A DNA stretch of 42,421 bases, from positions 7,763 to 50,183 of the forward strand of contig DUER01000136.1 of assembly GCA_011192075.1 (NCBI GenBank). Direction: 5' to 3'. The stretch comes from Dehalococcoidia bacterium (GTDB lineage Bacteria > Chloroflexota > Dehalococcoidia > Dehalococcoidales > S120). Shown here piece after piece: positions 27,667 through 37,717 of the stretch (position 1 is the first letter of the stretch; each line of letters opens with the position of its first letter). Under the pieces are notes generated by a model. It was not told the DNA's origin. It did not search any database and saw only the letters and a list, made by a program, of their open reading frames with translations. The position numbers and the translations under genes are program-made.

Positions 27667-28536
27667 TTACAGGTTCAGCAATTTGGCTATATCGCTAGGC
27701 TTCGCTGCCACCGGTACTCCAGCAGCAGTGAAGGTATCAATTTTAGATTTGGCTGTACCTACATTCCCCATAACTATTGCCCCAGCGTGCCCCATGCGTT
27801 TCTCTGGCGGGGCTAACCTCCCAGCAATATAGGCTACAACTGGCTTCGGATAATTTGTTTGCTTAATGTATCCAGCAGCCAATTCCTCAGCATTACCACC
27901 TATCTCACCTATCAGGACCACACCTTTTGTTGCTTCATCATCTTTGAACATTTCAAGCAGTTGAGTAAAACCTAGCCCCACGATAGGGTCGCCGCCTATA
28001 CCCACACACATGCTCTGACCCAAACCAGCATTAGTAACATGCCAGGCAATCTCATAGGTTAGAGTTCCGCTTCTGGAGGCGATGCCAACGATACCAGGCT
28101 TAAATACATGAGCTGGCATAATGCCAACTTTTACGCTGTGGGGAGGGCTTATAAATCCGGGTGTATTGGGGCCAACAATTGTTACGTCACCATTCTTATT
28201 GGCTTTGGCAATAAATTCAATGGTATCTTTTTGTGGGATACCTTCAGTAATAACTACCACTGTTTTTATGCCAGCATCAATGGCATTAAGGACGGCATCT
28301 CGGGTGAAAGGAGCGGGAACAAATATAATAGATGTGTCGGCATTATGATTATTGACTGCTTCAAAGACACGGTTATAAACGGGCACGTTCTGAACTTGCT
28401 GTCCCCCTTTACCTGGGGTAACACCAGCAACTATCCTTGTTCCGTAGCGTAGCATTAATGCCGTATGGAGTGTCCCTTCGCGTCCAGTTATACCCTGAAC
28501 TACAACTTTTGGGTCTTTATTTATAATGCTTGTCAA
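27667..28536 (-). CDS. sucD: Succinyl-CoA synthetase alpha subunit
   Basis: VVVQGITGREGTLHTALMLRYGTRIVAGVTPGKGG; GIASRSGTLTYEI; GHAGAIVMGNVGTAKSKIDTFTAAGVPVA. Confidence 0.95.
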   Translation of the reverse strand: MTSIINKDPKVVVQGITGREGTLHTALMLRYGTRIVAGVTPGKGGQQVQNVPVYNRVFEAVNNHNADTSIIFVPAPFTRDAVLNAIDAGIKTVVVITEGIPQKDTIEFIAKANKNGDVTIVGPNTPGFISPPHSVKVGIMPAHVFKPGIVGIASRSGTLTYEIAWHVTNAGLGQSMCVGIGGDPIVGLGFTQLLEMFKDDEATKGVVLIGEIGGNAEELAAGYIKQTNYPKPVVAYIAGRLAPPEKRMGHAGAIVMGNVGTAKSKIDTFTAAGVPVAAKPSDIAKLLNL

Positions 28537-28545
28537 GTTACTACC

Positions 28546-29673
28546 CTATAGTTTTAGAACTTCGGCTGCAGCCTCCTCCATATTGGGGTAGGTATTAATC
28601 CCAGCCTGATGCAAAATCCGAACTCCTTCTTCCTCGTTTGTCCCCATCAGTCTTACCGCTATAGGTTTTTTTATGCTGGACTCATTGAGCCCTTCAATAA
28701 TTCCTTGGGCGACTATATCGCATCTTGTTATTCCACCGAGAATATTGATTAGAATTACTCTTACCTCTGGTTTTGACATGACCAGAATAACTCCTCTTTT
28801 GATTATTTCTACTTGAGCACCACCACCTATATCTAAGAAGTTTCCTGGTCTGCCACCGAAAAGCTGAACCAAGTCTATAGTTGCCATAACCAATCCAGCA
28901 CCATTGCCAATGATACCTATATCCCCATCTAAGTCGACATAGGCTAGGTTTTGCTTCCTGGCTTCAGCTTCCCGAGGAGTATCTTCTCCTCTACGGAAGC
29001 TTTTTTCTCTAAATATGGGGTTTCTGAAAAGGGCATTATCATCCGCTACAAGTCTTGCGTCAGCAGCTATCAATTGGCCTGAAGGTGTCCTGACTAGAGG
29101 GTTTATCTCGACTAGCTCAGCATCATGTTCTAGAGCTATCTTATACAAGATGCTGATAACTGTAGCAAACTTACGGCGGTCGTTATCATTCATGCTGAAT
29201 GGGCTTAGCATGCTCACGGCATCGGCTATGCTGAAACCGACATCAGGGTCAACCCAGTACCGCAATATAGCATCTGGATTGGTCTGGGCTATTTCTTCAA
29301 TATCAACGCCGCCGCTAGTAGAGGCTAATACGACATGTTTCCTGGCATACCTGTCTATGGTTACTGAGGCATATAACTGCTCAACTATCTCTAGCTTTTC
29401 TTCAACTAATAAGCTGTCTACCCTATGTCCTTTTATGGTACTACCGATGAGGTCTGATGCAATTCTCCTAGCCTCTGTAGCATCACTGGCTACTCGTATG
29501 CCACCAGACTTGCCCCGACCTGATACCAATACCTGTGATTTTAATACTACCGGTTTACCTATTCCCCGGGCTATCCCTTCAGCTTCCTCCGAGTTATAAG
29601 CGCCATAACCTATGGGAATCGATATGCCGTTCCTTCTTAATAGGTCTTTGGCTTCATACTCAAAAAACTTCAA
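28546..29673 (-). CDS. sucC: Succinyl-CoA synthetase beta subunit
   Basis: FEYEAKDLLRRNGISIPIGY; DLDGDIGIIGNGAGLVMATIDLVQLFGGRPGNFLDIGGGA; ILINILGGITRCDIVAQGI. Confidence 0.95.
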   Translation of the reverse strand: MKFFEYEAKDLLRRNGISIPIGYGAYNSEEAEGIARGIGKPVVLKSQVLVSGRGKSGGIRVASDATEARRIASDLIGSTIKGHRVDSLLVEEKLEIVEQLYASVTIDRYARKHVVLASTSGGVDIEEIAQTNPDAILRYWVDPDVGFSIADAVSMLSPFSMNDNDRRKFATVISILYKIALEHDAELVEINPLVRTPSGQLIAADARLVADDNALFRNPIFREKSFRRGEDTPREAEARKQNLAYVDLDGDIGIIGNGAGLVMATIDLVQLFGGRPGNFLDIGGGAQVEIIKRGVILVMSKPEVRVILINILGGITRCDIVAQGIIEGLNESSIKKPIAVRLMGTNEEEGVRILHQAGINTYPNMEEAAAEVLKL

Positions 29674-29750
29674 TTTTCCCCTTTGATTATCTGAATTACC
29701 CCACCTGGTAGTGATATAGGCTTACCGATAGTCAACTTCTCTATGCTCTT

Positions 29751-29779
29751 AATCTAGCTCAAGCTGTCGGTCAACTCAA
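29751..29779 (-). promoter_or_regulatory. Possible internal promoter ahead of sucC
   Basis: On the minus strand TTGAGT - 17 nt - TAGATT in the 115-nt gap between mmdA and sucC. Confidence 0.3.
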
Positions 29780-29788
29780 ACTTAAAGG

Positions 29789-31363
29789 TTATGTGGGGAT
29801 AATGCCATGCTTCTTCTTCGGTCTTTCCTCCACCTTATCTATTGCCATTCCCAATGCTTGGATAAGCCTTAGCCTTGTTTCCACTGGCTTAATCACGTCA
29901 TCAACGTGTAGGTGCTCGGCGGCTCTATAAGGATTGGCAAATTCTCTTCTATATTCCTCTATCTTCTCCCGGAGCAGCTTTTCTTTATCCTCTGCCTCAG
30001 CTAGCTCTTTTCTATATATTATTTCGGCTGCTGCCTCTGCTCCCATCACGGCAAGTTCAGTGGTAGGCCAGCACAATACAGTATCAGCCCCTAAATCTTT
30101 ACTGCACATTCCGAGATAAGAGCCTCCGTATGCCTTTCTGATAGTGAGGGTTATCTTTGGTACAGTAGCCTCCGAATAGGCGTAAAGCATCTTGGCTCCG
30201 TGCCTAATTATTCCGCCCCACTCCTGGTCCGTTCCCGGGAGATAGCCAGGTACATCGACGAGGGTGATAATCGGTATATTAAAGGCATCACAGAACCTGA
30301 TAAACCTGGAAGCCTTGTCACAGGCATCGATATCCAGAGCTCCTGCCTTTGACATCGGTTGATTGGCTATTATACCCACTGACCACCCGTTCAATCTAGC
30401 AAAACAGGTAATGATATTAGTGGCGAACATGGGGAATAGCTCAAAATAATTTTTCTCCCCATCCTGCCTCTGGTCAAATACCCTCTCAATTATCGTATGC
30501 ATATCATATGACTTCCTCGGACTGCTAGGTACAATATCAAATAGCTCGGCGTCTATTCTGTCTGGGGGATCCCCCCAATTAACCCATGGTAGCTTATCTC
30601 TATTGCTTGATGGCAGGTAGCTTAGGAGTTCCCTTATACTTTGCAAGCACTCCGCCTCATTGTCCTCAGAGCGACTAACAACCCCTGCCTTTCTCTGCGC
30701 CACGGTGGCACCACCAAGCTCCTCCTCACTAATTTCTTGTCCCATTATCACCTTGACTACTCTCGGCCCAGTGATAAAGGCATAACTTATACCTTTAACC
30801 ATAAATATGAAGTCCATCAGTGCTGGAGAGTAGACTGCACCCCCAGCACATGGACCAATGATGGCACATACCTGGGGAACTACTCCAGAGGCTAATGTAT
30901 TTCTGTAGAAGATTTGACCATAGCCAGATAGAGCATCGACACCGTCCTGGATTCTGGCTCCTCCAGAATCATTTATGCCGATGATGGGGCATCCTGTCTT
31001 GATGGCACTGTCTATTATATTGCAAATCTTTTTGGCATGTACTTCTGATAGAGTTCCCCCGGCACTGGTGAAGTCCTGGGAGAAGATGTATACCTTTCTG
31101 CCATTAATTTCTCCGTATCCGGTGATTACAGCATCTGACGGTATCTCTGCACCGAGAGCAGTATTCCTGCTCTTAGCGAACAGGGCAATCTCGCGAAACG
31201 TCCCCTTATCCAGTAGCTGGTCAATTCGTTCGCGTGCCGTTAGCTTGCCTCGCTTTTTCTGCCTTTCCACACTTGCCGCACCGCCCATCTCCTTAATCTT
31301 TTGGCTACGCTCCTGTAACTGAGCCAGTAATTCGTCCTTTATTTGCTTATCTTCTTCTGCCAT
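29789..31363 (-). CDS. mmdA: Acyl-CoA carboxylase carboxyltransferase subunit (methylmalonyl-CoA decarboxylase alpha / propionyl-CoA carboxylase beta)
   Basis: KLTARERIDQLLDKGTFREI; DFTSAGGTLSEVHAKKI; GIIANQPMSKAGALDIDACDKASRFIRFCDAFNIPIITLVDVPGYLPG. Confidence 0.9.
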   Translation of the reverse strand: MAEEDKQIKDELLAQLQERSQKIKEMGGAASVERQKKRGKLTARERIDQLLDKGTFREIALFAKSRNTALGAEIPSDAVITGYGEINGRKVYIFSQDFTSAGGTLSEVHAKKICNIIDSAIKTGCPIIGINDSGGARIQDGVDALSGYGQIFYRNTLASGVVPQVCAIIGPCAGGAVYSPALMDFIFMVKGISYAFITGPRVVKVIMGQEISEEELGGATVAQRKAGVVSRSEDNEAECLQSIRELLSYLPSSNRDKLPWVNWGDPPDRIDAELFDIVPSSPRKSYDMHTIIERVFDQRQDGEKNYFELFPMFATNIITCFARLNGWSVGIIANQPMSKAGALDIDACDKASRFIRFCDAFNIPIITLVDVPGYLPGTDQEWGGIIRHGAKMLYAYSEATVPKITLTIRKAYGGSYLGMCSKDLGADTVLCWPTTELAVMGAEAAAEIIYRKELAEAEDKEKLLREKIEEYRREFANPYRAAEHLHVDDVIKPVETRLRLIQALGMAIDKVEERPKKKHGIIPT

Positions 31364-31768
31364 TTATTCCCTCGGCTCCACAATTTCGATTAAGGCTTTC
31401 GTCCCTTTAGGGTGTAGAAAGGCTATCTTGCTGTTTTCCACGCCAGTCCTTGGTTCCTCATCAACCAGTAGAATCCCCTTCTCCTTAAGTGTCTCTAGAG
31501 CACTTTGAATATCGCTAACCTCCAGAGCCAAGTGGTGCAGCCCTTCCCCCCTTCTTTCAATGTGCCTGGCAATTGCTCCCTCCGGATCAGTCGATTCTAT
31601 TAGCTCAATTTTAGTCTCGCCCACGGCGATAATAGCTGTTTTTGCCTTTTGCTCTGCTATAATTTCTATTCCTTTAACCTCTAGCCCTAGCACATCAGTG
31701 TATAGTTTCACTGCATCCTCAATGCTGTTCACAGCAATTCCAATATGGTTAATCTTCTTTATCATCAC
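31364..31768 (-). CDS. mce: Methylmalonyl-CoA epimerase
   Basis: [60 protein letters not shown]-like C-terminus. Confidence 0.93.
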   Translation of the reverse strand: MMIKKINHIGIAVNSIEDAVKLYTDVLGLEVKGIEIIAEQKAKTAIIAVGETKIELIESTDPEGAIARHIERRGEGLHHLALEVSDIQSALETLKEKGILLVDEEPRTGVENSKIAFLHPKGTKALIEIVEPRE

Positions 31769-32165
31769 TCTTCCTCAAATATGTTTCAATATACTGGACA
31801 ATCTCATCAAGAGATGTTCCTGGACCAAATATCTGGGCAATACCAGCCTCTCTTAACTTAGGAATATCCTTCTTGGGTATGATGCCACCGCCTATAACCA
31901 GAATATCGTTACCACCTTTCTCTCTAATGAGCTGCACTACCTTTGGGAATAAAGCCATATGGGCTCCAGACAAACAATCTAGACCAACTACATCTACAGC
32001 TTCTTGTATTGCCGCCTCAGCAATTTGCTCCGGTGTTAACCGCAACCCGAGATAAATTACCTCCATGCCAGCGTCTCTTAAGCCCCGGGCCACTACCTTA
32101 ACCCCCCTATCATGTCCATCGAGCCCAGGTTTAGCTATCAAGACTCGTATTTTCCTGTTGTGCAC
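31749..32165 (-). CDS. Methylmalonyl-CoA mutase, B12-binding subunit
   Basis: [43 protein letters not shown], with the DxHxxG cobalamin motif. Confidence 0.95.
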   Translation of the reverse strand: MHNRKIRVLIAKPGLDGHDRGVKVVARGLRDAGMEVIYLGLRLTPEQIAEAAIQEAVDVVGLDCLSGAHMALFPKVVQLIREKGGNDILVIGGGIIPKKDIPKLREAGIAQIFGPGTSLDEIVQYIETYLRKSDDKED

Positions 32166-32182
32166 GGCAAACGCTCCTTAAT

Positions 32183-33802
32183 TTAAAGTATGCTTGGCTC
32201 TCGGTATTCTCCAAACATATCCCTTAGGGCATCACTTATTTCTCCTACAGTGGCATAAGCCTTAACTGCCTCAATCACCACTGGCATAATATTCTCGTCA
32301 CTGCTAGCTACATTGCGTACTCTATCCAGAACTTCGCTTACCTTTTGATTATCTCTTTCCTGCCTTAATCTCCTTAATCTCTCTATCTGCTTTTGCTCAA
32401 CCTCAATACCAATCTCCAGAGTCTCTAGTAAATGCTCTTCCTTTACCACAAACTTATTAACTCCAATGATGGCCTGTTCGCCAGAATCTACTGCCCTTTG
32501 ATAGTTATAGGCGGAGGTGGCAATTTCTTTTTGAATATATCCCTTCTCTATTGCCTTCAGGGCACCGCCCATTTTATCGATTTCACTAATATATGTCATC
32601 GCCTTATTCTCTATCTGGTCGGTTAACCATTCTACATAGTAAGAGCCTCCCAACGGGTCAACAGTATCTGCAGCACCGCTCTCATCGGCAATGATTTGCT
32701 GGGTTCTTAGGGCAACTTGTACCGCTTGCTCACTGGGTAAAGCCAGTGCCTCGTCAAATGAATTGGTGTGTAAAGATTGGCAACCTCCTAATACAGCAGC
32801 CAGAGCCTGCAAGGTTACTCTTACTATGTTGTTAAGTGGCTGCTGCTCAGTCAGCGTGAAGCCATCTGTTTGAATATGATACCTTAACATCATAGACCTG
32901 GGGTTCTTGGCCCCAAACCTCTCCTTCATTATCTTAGCCCACATACGACGCAGTGCTCTAAACTTGGCCACTTCTTCAAGAAAATTGGTGTAGGCAGCGA
33001 AGAAGAAGGAGAATCGTGGGGCAAAAGAATCAACCTCCATCCCCTTATCTATCATAGCCTGAACATAAGCAATTCCGTTGGCTAAAGTAAAGCCAGCTTC
33101 TTGAGCAGCGGTAGCACCAGCCTCTCGCATATGATAGCCACTGATACTTATCGAGTTCCATTGTGGCATATTCTGGGCGCAGTAAGAGCAAATGTCGGTG
33201 ACCAGACGCATAGATGCGGTTGGTCCAAATATATATGTGTTTCTGGCAATATATTCCTTTAATATATCGTTCTGCACGGTTCCCCTGAGTTTGCTCTTAT
33301 CTGCCCCCTGCTTCTCGGCAGCAGCAATATACATGGCCATTATAATTGGTGCCGTGGCGTTAATTGTCATTGATGTACTCACCTCAGCTAATGGAATACC
33401 GTCCCAAAGCCTCTCCATATCTTGGAGCGAGTCTATAGCGACACCGCATTTACCAATTTCTCCAATAGCAAGAGGATGGTCTGAATCGTATCCTTCCTGC
33501 GTAGGTAGATGAAAAGCAACACTAAACCCGGTTTGCCCCTGCTCGTATAAATACTTGTAGCGCTTATTCGTCTCCTCTACAGTAGCAAAGCCAGCATATT
33601 GGCGCATAGTCCATAATCTACCCCTATAGCCAGTGGGCATTATATGCCTGGTAAATGGATACTCCCCTGGAAGTCCAATCTCATCTTGCCTCAGCCCTTC
33701 CAAATCAGCCGGTGTATATACCCGATTAACCACAGTTCCATCAACAGTAGTCGTGAACGCCTTCTTTCTCTCGACCATCTCTTCAGTTTTGTTTTCGGGC
33801 AT
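32183..33802 (-). CDS. Methylmalonyl-CoA mutase, catalytic subunit
   Basis: [100 protein letters not shown]. Confidence 0.95.
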   Translation of the reverse strand: MPENKTEEMVERKKAFTTTVDGTVVNRVYTPADLEGLRQDEIGLPGEYPFTRHIMPTGYRGRLWTMRQYAGFATVEETNKRYKYLYEQGQTGFSVAFHLPTQEGYDSDHPLAIGEIGKCGVAIDSLQDMERLWDGIPLAEVSTSMTINATAPIIMAMYIAAAEKQGADKSKLRGTVQNDILKEYIARNTYIFGPTASMRLVTDICSYCAQNMPQWNSISISGYHMREAGATAAQEAGFTLANGIAYVQAMIDKGMEVDSFAPRFSFFFAAYTNFLEEVAKFRALRRMWAKIMKERFGAKNPRSMMLRYHIQTDGFTLTEQQPLNNIVRVTLQALAAVLGGCQSLHTNSFDEALALPSEQAVQVALRTQQIIADESGAADTVDPLGGSYYVEWLTDQIENKAMTYISEIDKMGGALKAIEKGYIQKEIATSAYNYQRAVDSGEQAIIGVNKFVVKEEHLLETLEIGIEVEQKQIERLRRLRQERDNQKVSEVLDRVRNVASSDENIMPVVIEAVKAYATVGEISDALRDMFGEYREPSIL

Positions 33803-33841
33803 CTTGCTCTCCTCTAGCTTTCACGCCAATTATCGTACTTT

Positions 33842-33870
33842 ATTCTACCGCCCGATAGGGGTTTTGTCAA
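33842..33870 (-). promoter_or_regulatory. Sigma70-like promoter for the mutase/succinate/fumarate operon
   Basis: On the minus strand TTGACA - 17 nt - TAGAAT, about 40 nt upstream of the mutase start. Confidence 0.7.
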
Positions 33871-33911
33871 AGAATTTGTATCTAGCTTTAGTCTCGCTGT
33901 GGCCTCTATGG

Positions 33912-33917
33912 TATAAT
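33912..33917 (+). promoter_or_regulatory. Candidate -10 box for the corrinoid methyltransferase operon
   Basis: Perfect TATAAT about 45 nt upstream of the ATG at 33962; -35 is weak. Confidence 0.35.
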
Positions 33918-33961
33918 GACCCATAACACTATAGAAGCTATTATAAGGAGAAACTAAATTA

Positions 33962-34594
33962 ATGGCTGAGGACTTAGTTAAGACGATAGCAGATTTGCAT
34001 GAAGAAGAGGCTTTGAGGATAGTGGAGGAAAGACTGCGAGCTGGTGAAGATGCCTTCAAGATCCTAGAGGACAGCCGCAATGCTATGGAAATTGTGGGCA
34101 AGCGTTTTGAGAATAGAGAGTATTTCATTCCAGATCTCGTATATTCTGGAGAGATTTTGCAGGAGATAGCGGAAATAGTTAAGCCAAAGTTAACAGGGGC
34201 TAACGAGTTTGAGCGTCTGGATAAGGTTATCATAGGTACCGTAGCCGGAGATATACATGATATTGGCAAAAACATTGTAACTTTTATGCTGGATATCAAT
34301 GGTTTTGAAGTTTATGACCTTGGTGTGGATGTACCGGCACAGAAGTTTATTGAGAAAGCAGAGGAAACTCAAGCCAGGATAATAGGGTTAAGTGGACTGC
34401 TGACTCTAGCCTTTGAATCCATGAAGGAAACTATAGAAGTAATAAGGGGCACTGGTCTGAGGGATAAGGTGAAAATCATGATTGGCGGTGGTCAAATTAA
34501 CGATGAGGTGAGGAAGTATACCGGGGCTGATGCCTTTGGAACAGACGCAATGAGCGCAGTATTGCTAGTTAAAGACTGGGCAGGAGAGAAATGA
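33962..34594 (+). CDS. Corrinoid (B12-binding) methyl-carrier protein, MtbC/MtaC-like
   Basis: Helical cap domain plus IIGTVAGDIHDIGKNIVTFMLDINGFEVYDLGVDVPAQKFIEKA with the DxHxxG motif. Confidence 0.93.
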   Translation: MAEDLVKTIADLHEEEALRIVEERLRAGEDAFKILEDSRNAMEIVGKRFENREYFIPDLVYSGEILQEIAEIVKPKLTGANEFERLDKVIIGTVAGDIHDIGKNIVTFMLDINGFEVYDLGVDVPAQKFIEKAEETQARIIGLSGLLTLAFESMKETIEVIRGTGLRDKVKIMIGGGQINDEVRKYTGADAFGTDAMSAVLLVKDWAGEK

Positions 34595-35850
34595 TAGAGG
34601 AGAAAACACCTGAAGAGCTTTTACAGGAAAGAACCAAGAGGGTTGAAGATGCTGTCCAATTGAAAGTGCCAGACAGGGTTCCAGTAGCACCGAATTTTGG
34701 TTTTTTCTACGCCAAGTATGCTGGGATAACCCCTGAAGAAGCCCACTACGATTATGATAAATGGGCGATGGCAGTCAAAAAGACGGTTCTAGATTTCCAG
34801 CCAGATATGTTTGTAAGCCCGCGGATGATTCTACTTGCTCCAGGCCCTGTGCTTGATATGGTTGACTTTAAGCAAATTAAATGGCCCGGCCACGGAGTTT
34901 CCTCTAATCATTCGTTTCAGTTCGTTGAAGAGGAATACATGAAGGCAGAGGAATACGATGCCTTCATTGAAGACCCCTCCGATTATATAATAAGAACCTA
35001 TTTACCGCGTATATATGGAGTCGCCGAGCCCTTTAAAATGCTGCCTCCTCTCAGCTCAATGATGGTGGGATATGCCGCCGTGCATTTAACCGCCGCGCTT
35101 GCAAGACCGGAAGTTACTAATGCTATTGAGACCCTTTCCAAAGCGGGGGCTGAATCCCTGAGATGGCGCTCCATAATGGATTCTATCCACGAAGAGCTTG
35201 GCGGTATGGGTTTTCCCTCATGCGCTCAAGCAATTGCAGAAGCACCCTACGATGTGATTGGAGATTTCCTCAGGGGGACACGCGGGGTAATGCTGGATAT
35301 GTACCGAAGACCTGATAAACTCATTGAAGCTACCGAAAGAGTATTACCAATGCAACTCCAGGCTGCAGTGTTTATCGCCAAAAGGAGTGGAAATCCCAGA
35401 GTATTTATTCCACTCCATAAGGGCGCTGACGGCTTCATGTCCCTGGAGCAGTTTAAAACCTTCTATTGGCCCACTTTACATAAACTCATCACAGGGCTGA
35501 TTGATGAAGGGCTTACCCCCTGGCTATTTATTGAAGCGGATTACACGTCACGCCTGGAGACCATAAGGGATATACCTAAGGGAAAGGCTATATATCACTT
35601 TGAGCTTACGGACATCTTCAAAGCAAAGGAGGTCCTGGGCGACGTGGCATGTATCAGAGGTGGTGTGCCAAGCTCCCTGTTGTGTACCGGTGTACCTCAA
35701 GAAGTCAAGGACTGCTGCAAAAAACTCATTGATGTTGTTGGTAGGGGAGGGGGTTTTATCATGGATGCCGGATCAGTTATTGATGAGGCGAAACCGGAAA
35801 ATATAAGGGTAATGGTAGACTTCACCAAAGAATATGGTGTATACGGGTGA
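34591..35850 (+). CDS. Uroporphyrinogen decarboxylase-family (MtaA/CmuA-like) methyltransferase
   Basis: UroD-type fold motifs (GADGFMSLEQFKTFYWPTLHKLI; GGGFIMDAGSVIDEAKPENIRVMVDFTKEYGVY); 4-nt ATGA overlap with the corrinoid-protein gene. Confidence 0.82.
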   Translation: MIEEKTPEELLQERTKRVEDAVQLKVPDRVPVAPNFGFFYAKYAGITPEEAHYDYDKWAMAVKKTVLDFQPDMFVSPRMILLAPGPVLDMVDFKQIKWPGHGVSSNHSFQFVEEEYMKAEEYDAFIEDPSDYIIRTYLPRIYGVAEPFKMLPPLSSMMVGYAAVHLTAALARPEVTNAIETLSKAGAESLRWRSIMDSIHEELGGMGFPSCAQAIAEAPYDVIGDFLRGTRGVMLDMYRRPDKLIEATERVLPMQLQAAVFIAKRSGNPRVFIPLHKGADGFMSLEQFKTFYWPTLHKLITGLIDEGLTPWLFIEADYTSRLETIRDIPKGKAIYHFELTDIFKAKEVLGDVACIRGGVPSSLLCTGVPQEVKDCCKKLIDVVGRGGGFIMDAGSVIDEAKPENIRVMVDFTKEYGVYG

Positions 35851-35869
35851 GAAGTAAATAGGGAGTATT

Positions 35870-37717
35870 ATGCTTTATAAGATTGATTTCGAACCGCTGG
35901 GTCGGCGAGGACACTGCCCGGACGATAAGTCACTTTTGGATTGTGCACGCCAACTCGGTATAGGTATTCTTAGCGTATGCGGAGGCCAGGGAAAGTGCCA
36001 TTCCTGCAAGGTACAGGTTTTAACAGGAACCGTCTCAGAACCAACCTCTAGTGAGCAGGATGCATTTTCCTCTCAGGAATTGGAGGATGGCTACCGTTTA
36101 GCCTGCCAGACCTATCCACTCAGTGATTGCAAATTGCGTGTGCCATCCGAGTCAATGACTACCCTGCAACGAACTCAAGTGGAGGGGGTTGAGGTTGCCG
36201 TTCGTCCAAAGCCAACCGTTCATGCCTACCATGTCCAACTACCAACTCCATCCTTATCAGACCTGCGGGGCGATGCCGAACGTATGCTTGAGACACTACA
36301 CCACCAGCACCAGATACGCTGCAGCCATATTGACATTGATGTCTTGCGGGACATCTCACCGCAGCTGCGGTCATGGAAGTGGCAGGCTCAGGCTTCGGTT
36401 CGTAATAACGAAGTAGTGGCCCTTGGTCCCTGGCCCAGCCGCCAACTGGGGCTAGCCGTAGACTTAGGCACTACCAAAATTGCTAGCTATCTGGTTGATT
36501 TGAGTAATGGTCAGACTTTAGCTGCTAAAGCGGTTATGAATCCACAGATAAGCTATGGGGAAGATGTCATCAACCGTATCTATCAAGTCGTAAAGTCACC
36601 GGCTGACGGCACACGGCTACAGCAGCTAGCTGTGGAGGCAGTTAACCGGCTGATTGTTGAGCTATGTGAGACGGCTGATGCTGAAGCAGAGAAAATCGTC
36701 GAGGCGGTGATTGTGGGCAACACTGCCATGCACCATTTATTGCTACGTTTACCGGTGAATCAGCTAGCTTACTCTCCCTTCGTGCTGGCGGTTCGAGATG
36801 CCATGAATATCAAGTCTAGGGATATAGGCTTACATATTGCACCTGGAGCCTATGTACACCTGTTGCCCAACATTGCCGGCTTTGTCGGCGCCGACCACGT
36901 GGCGATGTTACTGGCTATTGAGGCTACGCAGGCTAAGGGAGTGGTGATAGCACTAGACATCGGTACCAATACCGAGGTCTCTTTACTAGATGATGATAAG
37001 ATAACCAGTGTCTCCTGTGCCTCTGGTCCTGCCTTTGAAGGAGGCCATATCAAGGATGGAATGCGGGCTGCCAGTGGCGCCATAGAACGATTGCGGGTGA
37101 CAGATAATCTCATTCAGTACCAGACCATTGATGGGATGCCCCCGATTGGGCTTTGCGGTTCAGGTGTGCTAGATGCCATGGCCCAACTATATCTGGTCGG
37201 AGTGCTAGATAAAGGTGGCAGGATGACGCAGAACCACCCCAGAGTGCGTGTGCGTAAAAAGCAACGAGAGTTCATCCTGGTCAGTGAGAAGGAACAAGAG
37301 GGGCGTCCGGCAATTACTATCACTCAACAGGATATACGAGAATTACAACTGGCTAAGGGGGCTATACGCACCGGTATCCAGGTACTCTTGGAAACAACGG
37401 GGCATTCTGAGGAAGAAATCGATCAGGTGGTCATCGCTGGAGCCTTTGGCACATACATCGATGTAGCCAGCGCAGTGACTATCGGTATGTTACCATCACT
37501 GCCTCTGACTCGCTTCCGGCAAGTAGGAAACGCTGCTGGCATGGGAGCCAAGCTGGCTTTAATCTCCCGTAGTAAGCGGACCGAGGCTCAGGCTATAGCT
37601 TCTCGAGTTCACTATATCGAATTAGCCACTGCTGCTAATTTCAATCCATCCTTTGTTCAAGCAAGTTATTTAGGACGGTATAGAATAACACACGGTAAGA
37701 GAAAGGAGATTGATTAA
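35870..37717 (+). CDS. Corrinoid reductive-activation ATPase (RACE/RamA-like, ASKHA domain with N-terminal 2Fe-2S)
   Basis: CGGQGKCHSCKVQVLTG 2Fe-2S motif; LGLAVDLGTTKIASYLVDLSNG; LDIGTNTEVSLLDDDKITSVSCASGPAFEGGHIKDGMRAASGAIE. Confidence 0.92.
   Translation: MLYKIDFEPLGRRGHCPDDKSLLDCARQLGIGILSVCGGQGKCHSCKVQVLTGTVSEPTSSEQDAFSSQELEDGYRLACQTYPLSDCKLRVPSESMTTLQRTQVEGVEVAVRPKPTVHAYHVQLPTPSLSDLRGDAERMLETLHHQHQIRCSHIDIDVLRDISPQLRSWKWQAQASVRNNEVVALGPWPSRQLGLAVDLGTTKIASYLVDLSNGQTLAAKAVMNPQISYGEDVINRIYQVVKSPADGTRLQQLAVEAVNRLIVELCETADAEAEKIVEAVIVGNTAMHHLLLRLPVNQLAYSPFVLAVRDAMNIKSRDIGLHIAPGAYVHLLPNIAGFVGADHVAMLLAIEATQAKGVVIALDIGTNTEVSLLDDDKITSVSCASGPAFEGGHIKDGMRAASGAIERLRVTDNLIQYQTIDGMPPIGLCGSGVLDAMAQLYLVGVLDKGGRMTQNHPRVRVRKKQREFILVSEKEQEGRPAITITQQDIRELQLAKGAIRTGIQVLLETTGHSEEEIDQVVIAGAFGTYIDVASAVTIGMLPSLPLTRFRQVGNAAGMGAKLALISRSKRTEAQAIASRVHYIELATAANFNPSFVQASYLGRYRITHGKRKEID

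Noticed and set aside
29015-29599. 194-aa plus-strand ORF
   Set aside because: Fully antisense to sucC, Ser/Leu-rich shadow frame.
33803-33961. Cobalamin riboswitch between the two B12-dependent operons
   Set aside because: The intergenic region is too short and promoter-filled; no B12-box-like sequence was recognised by eye. An Rfam scan would settle it.
33814-34299. 161-aa minus-strand ORF
   Set aside because: Antisense to the corrinoid-protein gene and runs through the divergent promoter region.
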